From Trinickia dinghuensis (GTDB taxonomy: Bacteria; Pseudomonadota; Gammaproteobacteria; Burkholderiales; Burkholderiaceae): a stretch of DNA of 64,000 nt. Made by a program: the position numbers and the translations under genes. Positions 20,643 through 29,881 of the stretch are shown here, in pieces (positions within the stretch are counted from its first letter, which is position 1; every line of letters begins with the position of its first letter). Location: the NCBI RefSeq assembly GCF_003367175.1, contig NZ_QRGA01000023.1, forward strand, positions 1 to 64,000. Direction: 5' to 3'. The notes beneath the pieces were generated by a model, which did not search any database, had not been told where the DNA came from, and saw only the letters and a list, made by a program, of their open reading frames with translations.

Positions 20643-21131
20643 ATGGCAAAGAAAAACCCCGCAGTGCAAATCGACATCGGCATCAACGACAAAGACCGCA
20701 AGAAAATCGCGGACGGCCTGTCGCGTCTGCTTGCCGATACCTACACGCTTTATCTGAAGACCCACAACTTCCACTGGAACGTGACGGGCCCGATGTTCAA
20801 CACGCTGCACCTGATGTTCGAAGGCCAGTACAACGAACTCGCGCTGGCAGTCGATGCCATCGCCGAACGCATTCGTGCGCTGGGCGTGCATGCGCCGGGC
20901 AGCTACAAGGACTTCGCCAAGCTCTCGTCAATTCCCGAGGCCGACGGCGTGCCCGCGGCGGAAGAGATGATTCGCCAGCTCGTGCAAGGCCAAGAGGCCG
21001 TTGCGCGGACGGCGCGCGAGGTCTTCACGGCCGCCGATGCCGCCAACGATCAGCCGACGGCCGATCTGCTGACGCAGCGCCTGCAAACGCACGAAAAGAC
21101 GGCTTGGATGCTGCGTTCGATGCTCGCTTGA
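20643..21131 (+). CDS. dps: DNA-protection ferritin-like protein Dps
   Basis: 162 residues. A Dps four-helix bundle with the inter-subunit ferroxidase ligands in [17 protein letters not shown] and [24 protein letters not shown]. The dodecamer oxidises Fe(II) with hydrogen peroxide and shields DNA. AAGGA lies about 8 bases before the ATG. Its position after oxyR and an OxyR-like promoter suggests peroxide induction. A perfect GC-rich hairpin follows at 21181-21210. Confidence 0.95.
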   Translation: MAKKNPAVQIDIGINDKDRKKIADGLSRLLADTYTLYLKTHNFHWNVTGPMFNTLHLMFEGQYNELALAVDAIAERIRALGVHAPGSYKDFAKLSSIPEADGVPAAEEMIRQLVQGQEAVARTAREVFTAADAANDQPTADLLTQRLQTHEKTAWMLRSMLA

Positions 21132-21180
21132 TGAATCGCTTATCGCTTGATGCCGGCATGACGTAGTTGCCGCATCGTGC

Positions 21181-21210
21181 GCGCGCCGCGGCAGGGCTGC
21201 CGCGGCGCGC
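21181..21210 (+). terminator. Perfect 13-bp GC hairpin downstream of dps
   Basis: GCGCGCCGCGGCA (21181-21193) and TGCCGCGGCGCGC (21198-21210) pair perfectly around a GGGC loop. There is no U tract, so it may act as an RNA 3'-end stabiliser or Rho-assisted terminator rather than a classical terminator. Confidence 0.45.
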
Positions 21211-21216
21211 CATGAC

Positions 21217-21273
21217 GAGGGCCTCTCCAAGGCAGGCCGCCTGATCGGGCGGCCCGTTGTCGGGGAGGCCCTC
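21217..21273. other. Nested hairpin element between dps and ubiA
   Basis: GAGGGCCTCTCC (21217-21228) pairs with GGGGAGGCCCTC (21262-21273) over 12 bp with one G-U pair. Inside it GGCCGCC (21235-21241) pairs with GGCGGCC (21248-21254). The element immediately follows the dps hairpin and precedes ubiA by about 55 bases, so it could be a repeated palindromic element or a structured ubiA leader. I could not identify it. Confidence 0.4.
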
Positions 21274-21327
21274 GGCGTTTCGGCTCTACAATACGGCGAT
21301 TGTCTTCAGCTCTCGGCCGCCTTGCCC

Positions 21328-22203
21328 ATGTACGCGCCCATGTTCGCCCGTCTTCCGCTTTATCTGCGCTTGATCCGCATGGACAAGCCGATCGGCAGCC
21401 TGCTGCTGCTGTGGCCCACGCTCAACGCGCTGTGGATCGCCTCGAACGGGCATCCGTCGCCTTCGCTGCTCGCCATTTTCGTCGTCGGCACGATTCTCAT
21501 GCGTTCGGCGGGCTGCGCGATCAACGACTACGCCGATCGCGACTTCGACCGCTACGTGAAGCGCACCGAATCGCGGCCGATCACCTCGGGCAAGATTCGA
21601 GCATGGGAAGCGCTCGCGATCGCGGCGGGGCTATCGATCGTCTCGTTCCTGCTGATCTTGCCGCTCAACGGATTGACGAAAGGCCTCTCCGTGGTGGCGC
21701 TGTTCGTGGCCGGCAGCTATCCGTTCACGAAGCGTTTCTTCGCGATCCCGCAGGCCTATCTCGGCATCGCGTTCGGCTTCGGCATTCCGATGGCGTTCGC
21801 GGCTGTGCAGAATCACGTGCCGGCGATTGCATGGATCATGCTCGCGGCGAACGTGTTTTGGTCGGTGGCCTACGATACCGAGTACGCGATGGTCGATCGC
21901 GACGACGACATCAAAATCGGGATCCGCACTTCAGCGCTGACGTTCGGCCGTTTCGACGTGGCGGCGATCATGCTGTGCTACGCCGTCACGCTTGGAATCT
22001 ACGCGTCGCTCGGCATCGTGCTGCACTTCGGCTGGCTGTTCTGGGCAGGGTGGGCGGGGGCGGTCGGTTGCGCGCTCTATCACTACACGCTGATTCGCGA
22101 TCGCGAGCGGATGCCTTGCTTCAAGGCGTTCCTTCACAACAACTGGCTCGGCGGCGTGCTCTTCGTCGGCATTGCCGCGCATTACGCGGTGGCTGGGCTT
22201 TGA
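21328..22203 (+). CDS. ubiA: 4-hydroxybenzoate octaprenyltransferase
   Basis: About 291 residues from ATG 21328 (ATG 21340 is an alternative). It is a multi-helix membrane prenyltransferase with the two aspartate motifs that bind prenyl diphosphate through Mg2+: [15 protein letters not shown] and [16 protein letters not shown]. It also has [20 protein letters not shown] near the N-terminus. It attaches the polyprenyl tail to 4-hydroxybenzoate in ubiquinone synthesis. Length and motifs match the family. Confidence 0.95.
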   Translation: MYAPMFARLPLYLRLIRMDKPIGSLLLLWPTLNALWIASNGHPSPSLLAIFVVGTILMRSAGCAINDYADRDFDRYVKRTESRPITSGKIRAWEALAIAAGLSIVSFLLILPLNGLTKGLSVVALFVAGSYPFTKRFFAIPQAYLGIAFGFGIPMAFAAVQNHVPAIAWIMLAANVFWSVAYDTEYAMVDRDDDIKIGIRTSALTFGRFDVAAIMLCYAVTLGIYASLGIVLHFGWLFWAGWAGAVGCALYHYTLIRDRERMPCFKAFLHNNWLGGVLFVGIAAHYAVAGL

Positions 22204-22309
22204 TGCGATGCGCGGCGTCGCGCCGTGCCTTGCCTTGCCGCGTAATAGAAAATTACAGATTCCGAACGAGCGCCGGTAGTCGAAATGGGCGAGTAAGGCG
22301 TTATCCGTC

Positions 22310-22328
22310 ATAAGGGAACCACCCTTAT
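22310..22328 (+). other. Small inverted repeat before the 86-residue secreted protein
   Basis: ATAAGGG (22310-22316) and CCCTTAT (22322-22328) form a perfect 7-bp inverted repeat with a 5-nt spacer. It lies 17 bases upstream of the start codon and just before the CGGAG ribosome site, so it could be an operator or a hairpin affecting translation. Confidence 0.35.
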
Positions 22329-22345
22329 TTCGGAGAAATGAAACC

Positions 22346-22606
22346 ATGAAAATCAAAACGCTTGCCGTCCTCTTGGGCGCCCTGGCAGTGGCCAACATCG
22401 CTTCGGCCGACGAACTCCACAACAAGGCGATGGCCGCGACGCACGATCTGCAGCGTTCCATCGAAGAAATGCACGTGATTCAGCAGGAACACGGCGGTCA
22501 GTTCGGCGGCCACATGGCACGCGCCGAGCAATTGGCCCGCCAAGCCGAGCAAGAGCGCAACGCGGCGTTGGAGTACTACCGCGCGGCGCACCCCGGCTGG
22601 CAATAA
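22346..22606 (+). CDS. Small secreted protein of unknown function
   Basis: 86 residues. A clear signal peptide (IKTLAVLLGALAVANIASA, cleavage before DELHNK) is followed by about 65 mostly helical residues rich in Gln, Glu, His and Ala (HDLQRSIEEMHVIQQEHGG, ARAEQLARQAEQERNAALEYY), ending HPGWQ. Several His/Met/Glu residues could bind metal, but no motif proves it. CGGAG precedes the ATG. I do not recognise the family. It converges on proC. Confidence 0.75.
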   Translation: MKIKTLAVLLGALAVANIASADELHNKAMAATHDLQRSIEEMHVIQQEHGGQFGGHMARAEQLARQAEQERNAALEYYRAAHPGWQ

Positions 22607-22623
22607 GGGTCGTTCAATAAGCG

Positions 22624-23436
22624 TTATTGATTGCCCAGCTCGTCGCCCATCTCCTTCGCTCGAGCGTCGGCGGCGAGCACCCCTTTCACGATCGCTTCCT
22701 TGATGCCTTGCGCGTCGAATGCGGCCAGGGCCGCCGCCGTCGTGCCGCCCTTCGAGGTGACGCGTTCCCGCAAGACCGAAGCGCTCTCATCCGATTGCAC
22801 GGCCAATTGCGCCGCGCCCGCGAACGTACCGAGCGCGAGCGCCCGGCCTTCCTCGTCGCTCAAGCCGAGACGGCTAGCGGCCTCTTGCATCGCTTCGATG
22901 AAATAGAAAATGTAGGCCGGACCGCTGCCCGAGATGGCCGTGACGGCATCGATCTTGGATTCGTCGTCGAACCATACCGTGGTGCCGACGGCGCCGAGCA
23001 CCGCCGACGCGAGCGTGCGGCCTGTCTCGTCTACACCCGGCAGCGCTGCGAGCCCGGTCACCCCTTGGCCGATCAGTGCCGGCGTATTCGGCATCGTGCG
23101 CACGATGCGCGTGTAGCCGCCGAGCCAGCGCGACAGATCGGCGCCGCGAATGCCGGCCGCGATACTGATGACGAGTTGCGTCGACAGATGCGGCGCGAGC
23201 GACGCCGATACGGCTTTCAACACCTGCGGTTTCACGGCGAGCACGACGGCATCGTAGCCGCGCAGCGCTTCGTCGGCCGCCGCGGCCGTTGCAATGCCGA
23301 ATTGCGCATGCGTGCGCGCGCGGGCGTCTTCGTTGACGTCGATGGCGAAGAGGCCGGCGGGTGCGACGCCGCGCTTGATCAAGCCGCCGATCAATGCCGC
23401 GGCCATGTTGCCGCCGCCGATGAATGCGATCTTCAT
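22624..23436 (-). CDS. proC: Pyrroline-5-carboxylate reductase
   Basis: 270 residues. The N-terminal Rossmann motif IAFIGGGNMAAALIGGL binds NADPH. The C-terminal domain carries the family signature SGSGPAYIFYFIEAMQEAA and VTSKGGTTAAALAAF. It performs the last step of proline synthesis. It is downstream of the YggS-family gene on the same strand, a very common pairing in bacteria. Confidence 0.96.
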   Translation of the reverse strand: MKIAFIGGGNMAAALIGGLIKRGVAPAGLFAIDVNEDARARTHAQFGIATAAAADEALRGYDAVVLAVKPQVLKAVSASLAPHLSTQLVISIAAGIRGADLSRWLGGYTRIVRTMPNTPALIGQGVTGLAALPGVDETGRTLASAVLGAVGTTVWFDDESKIDAVTAISGSGPAYIFYFIEAMQEAASRLGLSDEEGRALALGTFAGAAQLAVQSDESASVLRERVTSKGGTTAAALAAFDAQGIKEAIVKGVLAADARAKEMGDELGNQ

Positions 23437-23563
23437 GATGGAGATGTGAGTGGGAGCAGCGGCTGATTATAGACCGCTGCTCGATGAGAATCAGTTGGGT
23501 GCAACCCGAAAGAGGTGCAACCCATTTGCGTGCGTGCTTCGGCCCAGCCTCGAACGCCTTCGG

Positions 23564-24262
23564 TCAATGCGCGTAATCGCGCTTGCCGAAGACGGCGGTG
23601 CCGATGCGCACGATCGTCGCGCCTTCCATCACGGCCGCTTCGAGGTCACCCGACATGCCCATCGACATCGTATCGAGCGCCACGCCTTCGGCCACGAGTG
23701 CGTCGAACAGCGCCCGCAGGATGCGATGCGGTTCGCGCTGCGCCTCGAGATCGCCGGCGGGTTCGGGGATCGACATGAGGCCGCGCAGCCGCAGCTTCGG
23801 CAACGCGCCGATCGCTCGTGCGAGGGCGGGCGCATCCGCCGGGGCGACACCGCTTTTCGACGCCTCGCCGCTCACGTTGATCTGCAGACAGACGTTGAGC
23901 GGCGGCAGCGCATCGGGGCGTTGCTCGGACAAGCGCTGCGCGATCTTGAGCCGATCGACCGAATGGACCCAGTCGAAATGCTCGGCCACGGGCCGTGTCT
24001 TGTTCGATTGCAGCGGCCCGATGAAATGCCATTCGATCCGTGCGCGCAGATCCGCGAGTGCCTCGATTTTCGAAAGCGACTCCTGCACGTAGTTTTCGCC
24101 GAAGGCGCATTGGCCCGCGGTGAACGCTGCGCGGACATCTTCCGCGGGGAATGTCTTCGAGACCGCGAGCAGGCGGATCGAATCGGGCGTGCGTTCGGCC
24201 GTTTGAGCCGCGCGTGCTATGCGAGCTTGAACGGCCAGCAGGTTGTCGGCGATATGTGACAT
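23564..24262 (-). CDS. YggS/PROSC family pyridoxal 5'-phosphate homeostasis protein
   Basis: 232 residues, a fold-type III PLP barrel without the C-terminal domain of alanine racemase. The PLP lysine lies in RLLAVSKTFPAEDVR; other signatures are FGENYVQE, WHFIGPLQSNKT, and GMSGDLEAAVMEGATIVRIGTAVFG. Members bind PLP and keep B6 and amino-acid pools in balance without known catalytic activity. It sits between glcF and proC, spaced 39 and 127 bases. Confidence 0.94.
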   Translation of the reverse strand: MSHIADNLLAVQARIARAAQTAERTPDSIRLLAVSKTFPAEDVRAAFTAGQCAFGENYVQESLSKIEALADLRARIEWHFIGPLQSNKTRPVAEHFDWVHSVDRLKIAQRLSEQRPDALPPLNVCLQINVSGEASKSGVAPADAPALARAIGALPKLRLRGLMSIPEPAGDLEAQREPHRILRALFDALVAEGVALDTMSMGMSGDLEAAVMEGATIVRIGTAVFGKRDYAH

Positions 24263-24301
24263 GGGTTGTGCTCGAGGGAGGGCCTGGCCAAGCGCCGTAG
24301 C

Positions 24302-25567
24302 CTACCCATAAATCAAGTGCTCCACCAGTTCGACCCAGTGAGCGACCGGCATCGACGTCCCGCTTTGCAGGTGCGCGATGCAGCCGACGTTGGCCGACAC
24401 GATCATCTGCGGCTCGAGCACTTCGAGGTTGCGCACCTTCCTATCGCGCAGCGTATAGGACATCGAAGGCTGCGTGACCGAATAGGTCCCGGCCGATCCG
24501 CAGCACAAGTGGCTGTCGGCCGGCAGACGGACTTCGATGCCGAACGAGGCGAGCAGATGCTCGACCACGCCGCGAATCTGCTGGCCGTGCTGGAGCGTGC
24601 ACGGCGGGTGATACGCGACCGTATGCACGCCGCGCCGGCGCGCGAGGCCCGCCAGTTCGGCTTCGAAACCGCCGAGCACCTCGGCGATGTCGCGCGAAAG
24701 ATCGGTAATCCGCTGTGCCTTTTCCGCATAGGCGGGATCGTTGCGCAGCAGGTGGCCGTACTCCTTGACCGTTGCGCCGCAGCCCGACGCGTTGATGACG
24801 ATCGCTTCGATGCCCGCTTCGACGTGCGGCCACCAGGCGTCGACGTTGCGGCGGATATCGTCGAGCGCTTCGTCGCGGTACCCGAGGTGCAAACGAATGG
24901 CGCCGCAGCAGCCTGCTTCGGGCTCGATCAGCGTCTCGATGCCGAGCGCATGCAGCACGCGCGCCGTCGCGATGTTGATGTTCGGCAGCATGGCCGGCTG
25001 CACGCAGCCCGCGAGCAGCAGCATGCGGCGCGCAGCGGCGGGCGGGTTCGCTTCGCTCGCGCCTTCGGCGGGGGCCGGTTTCGTCGGCCACTCGAGCAGA
25101 CGCTGGCGCGCCGGAATCTTGTCGCGCAGCCGGCGCGGCAGGAACGGCCGGACGAGCTGGCCGAGCCGCATGGCCGGCGCGAACACGGTGCCGTTCGGCA
25201 GCACGCTCGCGAGCACTCTGCGCAGAAGCTGCTGACGCAGCGGCCGCGGAACCGTCTGTTCGACCTGCTGCCGTCCGATCTCGACGAGCCGCCCGTATTG
25301 CACGCCCGAGGGACACGTCGTTTCGCAGCTGCGGCAGGTCAAGCACCGGTCGAGATGCAATTGCGTGCTGCGCGTGACGGCGCCGCCTTCGAGCATTTGC
25401 TTGATCAGGTAGATGCGTCCGCGCGGGCCGTCGAGTTCGTCGCCGAGCAGTTGATAGGTGGGGCAGGTGGCCGTGCAAAAGCCGCAATGCACGCATTTGC
25501 GCAAGATCGCATCGGCCTCTTCGCCGTCGGCCGTGTTACGGATGAAGTCTGCGAGTTGGGTTTGCAT
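24302..25567 (-). CDS. glcF: Glycolate oxidase iron-sulfur subunit
   Basis: 421 residues. Two 4Fe-4S clusters are held by CVHCGFCTATCPTY and CLTCRSCETTCPSGVQYG in the first 80 residues. Two CCG domains follow (LLAGCVQPAML with EAGCCGAI, and YHPPCTLQHGQQI with LCCGSAGTYSV). GlcF passes electrons from the flavin subunits GlcD/GlcE to the quinone pool. The order glcD-glcE-glcF matches E. coli. Confidence 0.95.
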   Translation of the reverse strand: MQTQLADFIRNTADGEEADAILRKCVHCGFCTATCPTYQLLGDELDGPRGRIYLIKQMLEGGAVTRSTQLHLDRCLTCRSCETTCPSGVQYGRLVEIGRQQVEQTVPRPLRQQLLRRVLASVLPNGTVFAPAMRLGQLVRPFLPRRLRDKIPARQRLLEWPTKPAPAEGASEANPPAAARRMLLLAGCVQPAMLPNINIATARVLHALGIETLIEPEAGCCGAIRLHLGYRDEALDDIRRNVDAWWPHVEAGIEAIVINASGCGATVKEYGHLLRNDPAYAEKAQRITDLSRDIAEVLGGFEAELAGLARRRGVHTVAYHPPCTLQHGQQIRGVVEHLLASFGIEVRLPADSHLCCGSAGTYSVTQPSMSYTLRDRKVRNLEVLEPQMIVSANVGCIAHLQSGTSMPVAHWVELVEHLIYG

Positions 25568-25643
25568 CGCGTCGCCCTTATCTCTTGCCCGGTCGCGTAA
25601 TTCTGGAACGCACTGAACTCCTTCGTGACATCGATGCCAGCGA

Positions 25644-26732
25644 TCAGAAATCGGGATACATGCGCGCGCGGTTGAAGATGCGCGCCGGATCGAAAGCTTC
25701 CTTCAGGCCGCGATGGATCTTCATCAGCGGCGTCGGCAGCAGCGTGAAGACGCCCACGCTGCGATCGAAGTTGCGGCCCGCGCGAAAGATCGTGGCGTGC
25801 CCGCCTGCCTGCTTCGCGCTGATGCGCACCGTCTGCGCATCGGTATCGGTGATCCACCAACGCTGCGCGCCGCCCCATTCCATCAACTGGGCGCCCGGCA
25901 GTTGCAGCGGCTCCGTGATCGAGGGCAGCGCGAGGCGCCATAGGGCTGCGTCGGGCGGGATCGAAGCGAAGAAAGGATCGGTCTGCTCGCGCAGCCCTTC
26001 CCAAAATCGTTCGGCCTCCACGGCATCGACAACTTCCCCGCCGATCGTATTGCGCGCGGTCTTCACGGCCGTTTCCGCGCCGGACAGGCGAACCGCGAGC
26101 GTGCCGTTGCGCCAGGCGCTGGCCGTGATCGGCAGCGGGCGGCCGCCCCATTCGTTGAGCTTGCGCACGGCGTCGGTGCCGTTCGTGTCGAACTTGAGCG
26201 TGATTTCGACGGCAGGCCGCGGCAGCACCTTGATCGACAGGTCGAGCATGAGGCCGAGCGTGCCGAGCGAGCCCGCCATGAGCCGCGCGACGTCGTAGCC
26301 CGCGACGTTCTTGACGACTTGGCCGCCGAAGCGCAGCACTTCGCCCGCGCCGTTCATCATCGTGACGCCGAGGACGAAGTCGCGCGCGGCGCCCGCTTGC
26401 GCGCGGCGCGGCCCCGAAATGCCGGCCGCGATGCAGCCGCCGAGCGTCGCGGCGCGGCCGAAGTGAGGCGGCTCGAACGCGAGCATCTGGTCGTGTTCGG
26501 CGAGCGCTGCTTCGATTTCCGCGAGCGACGTTCCGCAGCGGGCGGTGATGACGAGTTCCGCGGGATCGTAGGAGACGATCCCGCGATAGGCGCGCGTATC
26601 GAGGATTTCACCTTGCAACTGCTGGCCGTACCAGTCCTTGGTGCCTGCACCGCGCAAACGCAGCGGGCGCGCATCGGCCGTGGCCTGCCTGATCCTGTCG
26701 GACCAGTAGGTCACGATCTCCTCTTCCTGCAT
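25644..26732 (-). CDS. glcE: Glycolate oxidase FAD-binding subunit GlcE
   Basis: About 362 residues from ATG 26732, which has GGGAAG just upstream; in-frame ATGs at 26759 and 26792 are possible. It is an FAD_binding_4 protein (GIVSYDPAELVITARCGTSL, FEPPHFGRAATLGGCIAAGI, FGGQVVKNVAGYDVARLMAG), shorter than GlcD and lacking the full C-terminal cap, as expected for GlcE. It forms the membrane-associated glycolate dehydrogenase with GlcD and GlcF. About 210 bases separate it from glcD upstream. Confidence 0.93.
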   Translation of the reverse strand: MQEEEIVTYWSDRIRQATADARPLRLRGAGTKDWYGQQLQGEILDTRAYRGIVSYDPAELVITARCGTSLAEIEAALAEHDQMLAFEPPHFGRAATLGGCIAAGISGPRRAQAGAARDFVLGVTMMNGAGEVLRFGGQVVKNVAGYDVARLMAGSLGTLGLMLDLSIKVLPRPAVEITLKFDTNGTDAVRKLNEWGGRPLPITASAWRNGTLAVRLSGAETAVKTARNTIGGEVVDAVEAERFWEGLREQTDPFFASIPPDAALWRLALPSITEPLQLPGAQLMEWGGAQRWWITDTDAQTVRISAKQAGGHATIFRAGRNFDRSVGVFTLLPTPLMKIHRGLKEAFDPARIFNRARMYPDF

Positions 26733-26945
26733 GGCTTCCCGCTTCGTGTTGTCGTTCATCCGGTTGAGCCGCAAGTCATGCCGTGGTTGCATTCTGTCCA
26801 GATTGTACCGGCCGAGCGCGGCGAGACAAGCCGCGGCGGCCGCGCCTAGGGGTAATTCCGCGTGCTCTCCGGCGCCAAGAGAGCTGAGCGGCCTCTCGAG
26901 AACCGCTCAACGACGGCTCAGGGGCCGCTTCGGACACGCTTCAAA

Positions 26946-28439
26946 TCAGAATCGCGGCAGCTCGGGATGCGGCAGCAAGCCGCCGCGCACGTGCATCTTG
27001 CCGTATTCGGCGCAGCGCGCGCGGGTGGGGATGCCCTTCGTCGGGTTGAGCAGCTCGGCCGGATCGAAGGCGCGCTTGACCGCGAAGAACGCCTCGCGCT
27101 CGCCGGGCGAAAACTGCACGCACATCGAATTGATCTTCTCGATGCCGACGCCGTGCTCGCCCGTGACCGTGCCGCCGAGTTCGACGCAGGTCTCGAGGAT
27201 CTCGGCACCGAACGCCTCGGCACGGCGCAGTTCGTCCCGGTCGTTGCCGTTGAACAGGATCAGCGGATGCATGTTTCCGTCGCCCGCGTGGAATACGTTG
27301 ATGCAGCGCAGCCCATATTTCCCCTCCATCGCTTCGATGCGAGCGAGCAGCGGGCCGATGCTGCGGCGAGGGACCGTGCCGTCCATGCAGTAGTAATCGG
27401 GCGAGATGCGGCCCGCCGCGGGAAACGCGTTCTTGCGGCCCGACCAGAAGCGCAGCCGTTCGGCCTCGCTGCGCGAAATCTGCAAGCGCGTGGCGCCGTG
27501 CTCGCGCAGGACCGCCGTCATGCGAACGATTTCGTCGGCGACTTCATCGGGCGTGCCGTCCGATTCGCAGAGCAGGATCGCCGCGGCATCGAGGTCGTAG
27601 CCGGCGCCGACGAAGCCCTCGACGGCGCGCGTCGCGGGCTTGTCCATCATTTCGAGTCCGGCCGGAATGATGCCGGCCGCGATGATCGCCGCAACGGCTT
27701 CACCGCCTTTGACGACGTCGTCGAAGCTCGCCATGACCACTTGCGCCGCTTGCGGCTTCGGGACGAGTTTGACCGTCACCTCCGTCACGACGGCGAACAT
27801 CCCTTCGCTGCCGATCATGACGGCCAGCAGGTCGAGTCCCGGCGCGTCCGGCGCGAACGAACCGAACTCGACGATCTCGCCGTCCATCGTCACCGCGCGC
27901 ACGCGCAGCACGTTATGGACGGTCAGGCCGTATTTCAGGCAATGGACGCCGCCCGAGTTCTCGCTGACGTTGCCGCCGATCGTGCAGGCGATTTGCGACG
28001 AGGGATCGGGTGCGTAGTAGAGCCCGTAGGGCGCGGCGGCTTCGGACACGGCGAGATTGCGCACGCCGGGCTGCACGGTGGCCGTGCGCGCGTAAGGGTC
28101 GACATCGACGATCTTCGTGAAGCGCGAGAGCGAGAGCACGATGCCGTGCGCGATCGGCGTGGCGCCTCCGGATAGGCCCGTGCCTGCGCCGCGCGGCACG
28201 ATGGGCACGCCGAGCCGCCGGCAGATCTGCAAGACGCGCTGAACTTGCGCCTCCGTTTCGGGCAGCGCGACGGCAAGCGGCAATTGGCGGTAGACACTCA
28301 TGCCGTCGCACTCGTACGGCGCGGTATCTTCATCGCGATAGAGCAGGCAGTGCGTCGGCAACGTGGCCATGAGCGCCTGCACCACTTCGCGTTGACGCTC
28401 GGCGCGCATTTCTGCTGCCGGCAAGGCAACGGCTTCCAT
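26946..28439 (-). CDS. glcD: Glycolate oxidase FAD subunit GlcD
   Basis: 497 residues. The FAD-binding domain has PIVPRGAGTGLSGGATPI, YYAPDPSSQIACTIGGNVSE and NSGGVHCLKYGLT. The C-terminal FAD-linked oxidase domain has NVFHAGDGNMHPLILF and the closing GEHGVGIEKINSM. It is the catalytic flavoprotein oxidising glycolate to glyoxylate. It lies 20 bases after a paralogous flavoprotein gene and is likely in one transcript with glcE and glcF. Confidence 0.95.
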   Translation of the reverse strand: MEAVALPAAEMRAERQREVVQALMATLPTHCLLYRDEDTAPYECDGMSVYRQLPLAVALPETEAQVQRVLQICRRLGVPIVPRGAGTGLSGGATPIAHGIVLSLSRFTKIVDVDPYARTATVQPGVRNLAVSEAAAPYGLYYAPDPSSQIACTIGGNVSENSGGVHCLKYGLTVHNVLRVRAVTMDGEIVEFGSFAPDAPGLDLLAVMIGSEGMFAVVTEVTVKLVPKPQAAQVVMASFDDVVKGGEAVAAIIAAGIIPAGLEMMDKPATRAVEGFVGAGYDLDAAAILLCESDGTPDEVADEIVRMTAVLREHGATRLQISRSEAERLRFWSGRKNAFPAAGRISPDYYCMDGTVPRRSIGPLLARIEAMEGKYGLRCINVFHAGDGNMHPLILFNGNDRDELRRAEAFGAEILETCVELGGTVTGEHGVGIEKINSMCVQFSPGEREAFFAVKRAFDPAELLNPTKGIPTRARCAEYGKMHVRGGLLPHPELPRF

Positions 28440-28459
28440 AGGCTCCCCCGTTGGCCGCT

Positions 28460-29881
28460 TCAGGCCGTGTACGAAAAAATCTTGCCCGGGTTCATCAGAT
28501 TGCGCGGGTCGAACGCGTGCTTGACCGCGCGCATCGCGTCAACTGCCGCGAGTCCGTGTTCCTCGAGCAGGAAATCCATCTTGTGCAGCCCGATCCCGTG
28601 TTCGCCCGTGCAAGTGCCGCCCATGGCCAGCGCACGCGCCACGACGCGGCGGTTCAACCGTTCCGCTTCTTCCAGCTCCTCGGGCTTCTCGGGATCGATC
28701 AGCATCGCGACGTGGAAATTGCCGTCGCCGACATGGCCGACGATCGGACACGGCAGCGGCGAGCCGAGCAGATCCTGTTCGGTTTCGACGACGCAATCGG
28801 CCAGCCGCGAGATTGGCACGCAGACGTCGGTCGTCACGGCGCGGCAGCCGGGCTTCAATTGCAGCATCGCGAAGAACGCCGTGTGACGCGCATTCCAGAG
28901 GCGGCTGCGCTCTTCGGGCCGCGTGGCCCACGCAAAGCCGCTGCCGCCGTGCTCGCCGGCAAGACTCTCGACGCGCTCGGCTTGCTCCTTGACGCTCGCC
29001 TCGGTGCCGTGGAATTCGAAGAAAAGCGTGGGCGATTCGGTCAGCGTGAGATTCGAATGCCGGTTGATGGCGCGAATGGCCAGCGAATCGACGAACTCGA
29101 CGCGCGCGATCGGCACGCCGAGTTGGATCGTCTCGATCACGGTACGGACGGCCTCGCCCATCGACGGGAACGCGCAGACGGCCGCCGAAACGGCCTCGGG
29201 CTGCGGGTAGAGCCGCACCGTGACTTCGGTGATGACGCCGAGCGTGCCTTCGGAGCCGACGAACAGGCGCGTCAGATCGTAGCCCGCCGACGATTTGCGG
29301 GCGCGCGTGCCGGTTTTGACGATGCGCCCGTCGGCGAGCACGACGGTGAGACCGAGCACGTTCTCGCGCATCGTGCCGTAGCGCACGGCGTTCGTGCCCG
29401 AGGCTCGAGTGGCCGACATGCCGCCCAAGCTCGCATCGGCGCCCGGATCGATCGGGAAGAAGAGCCCGGTGTCGCGCAGCGCTTCGTTGAGCGTCTTGCG
29501 CGAGACGCCGGCCTGCACGGTGGCCGTCATATCCTCGGCCGCGATCGAGACGATGCGGTTCATGCCCGACAAGTCGATGCTCACGCCGCCTTCGACGGCA
29601 AGCAGTTGGCCTTCGAGCGAGGAGCCGTTGCCGTAGGGGATGATCGGCACATCGTGGCGCGCGCACAGCTCGACGATCGCGCGCACGTCCTCCGTGCTTT
29701 GCGCGAAGACGACGGCATCGGGCAACTGCGGATCGAACGGGGACTCGTCGCGGCCGTGGTGGGCACGGACAGCGTCCGAGGTCGATACGCGCTCGCCGAA
29801 CTCGGCTTGCAAGGCAAGAAGCAGATCGGCCGGAAACGGCCGGCGCGGGCGCCGGGCCGCCGGGGGCGCGGGATGGTTCAC
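28460..29881 (-). CDS. FAD-linked 2-hydroxyacid oxidase, D-lactate dehydrogenase (cytochrome)-like
   Basis: 473 residues, paralogous to GlcD. The FAD site differs from GlcD (PIIPYGNGSSLEGQLLAV instead of GAGTGLSGG), with DPGADASLGGMSATRASGTN and the closing GHVGDGNFHVAMLID and GEHGIGLHKMDFLLEEHG. This combination is typical of the D-lactate dehydrogenase (cytochrome) group rather than glycolate oxidase. It is the first gene of the glc transcript, suggesting joint oxidation of D-lactate and glycolate. A Pro/Arg-rich N-terminus of about 15 residues is present. Confidence 0.85.
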   Translation of the reverse strand: MNHPAPPAARRPRRPFPADLLLALQAEFGERVSTSDAVRAHHGRDESPFDPQLPDAVVFAQSTEDVRAIVELCARHDVPIIPYGNGSSLEGQLLAVEGGVSIDLSGMNRIVSIAAEDMTATVQAGVSRKTLNEALRDTGLFFPIDPGADASLGGMSATRASGTNAVRYGTMRENVLGLTVVLADGRIVKTGTRARKSSAGYDLTRLFVGSEGTLGVITEVTVRLYPQPEAVSAAVCAFPSMGEAVRTVIETIQLGVPIARVEFVDSLAIRAINRHSNLTLTESPTLFFEFHGTEASVKEQAERVESLAGEHGGSGFAWATRPEERSRLWNARHTAFFAMLQLKPGCRAVTTDVCVPISRLADCVVETEQDLLGSPLPCPIVGHVGDGNFHVAMLIDPEKPEELEEAERLNRRVVARALAMGGTCTGEHGIGLHKMDFLLEEHGLAAVDAMRAVKHAFDPRNLMNPGKIFSYTA

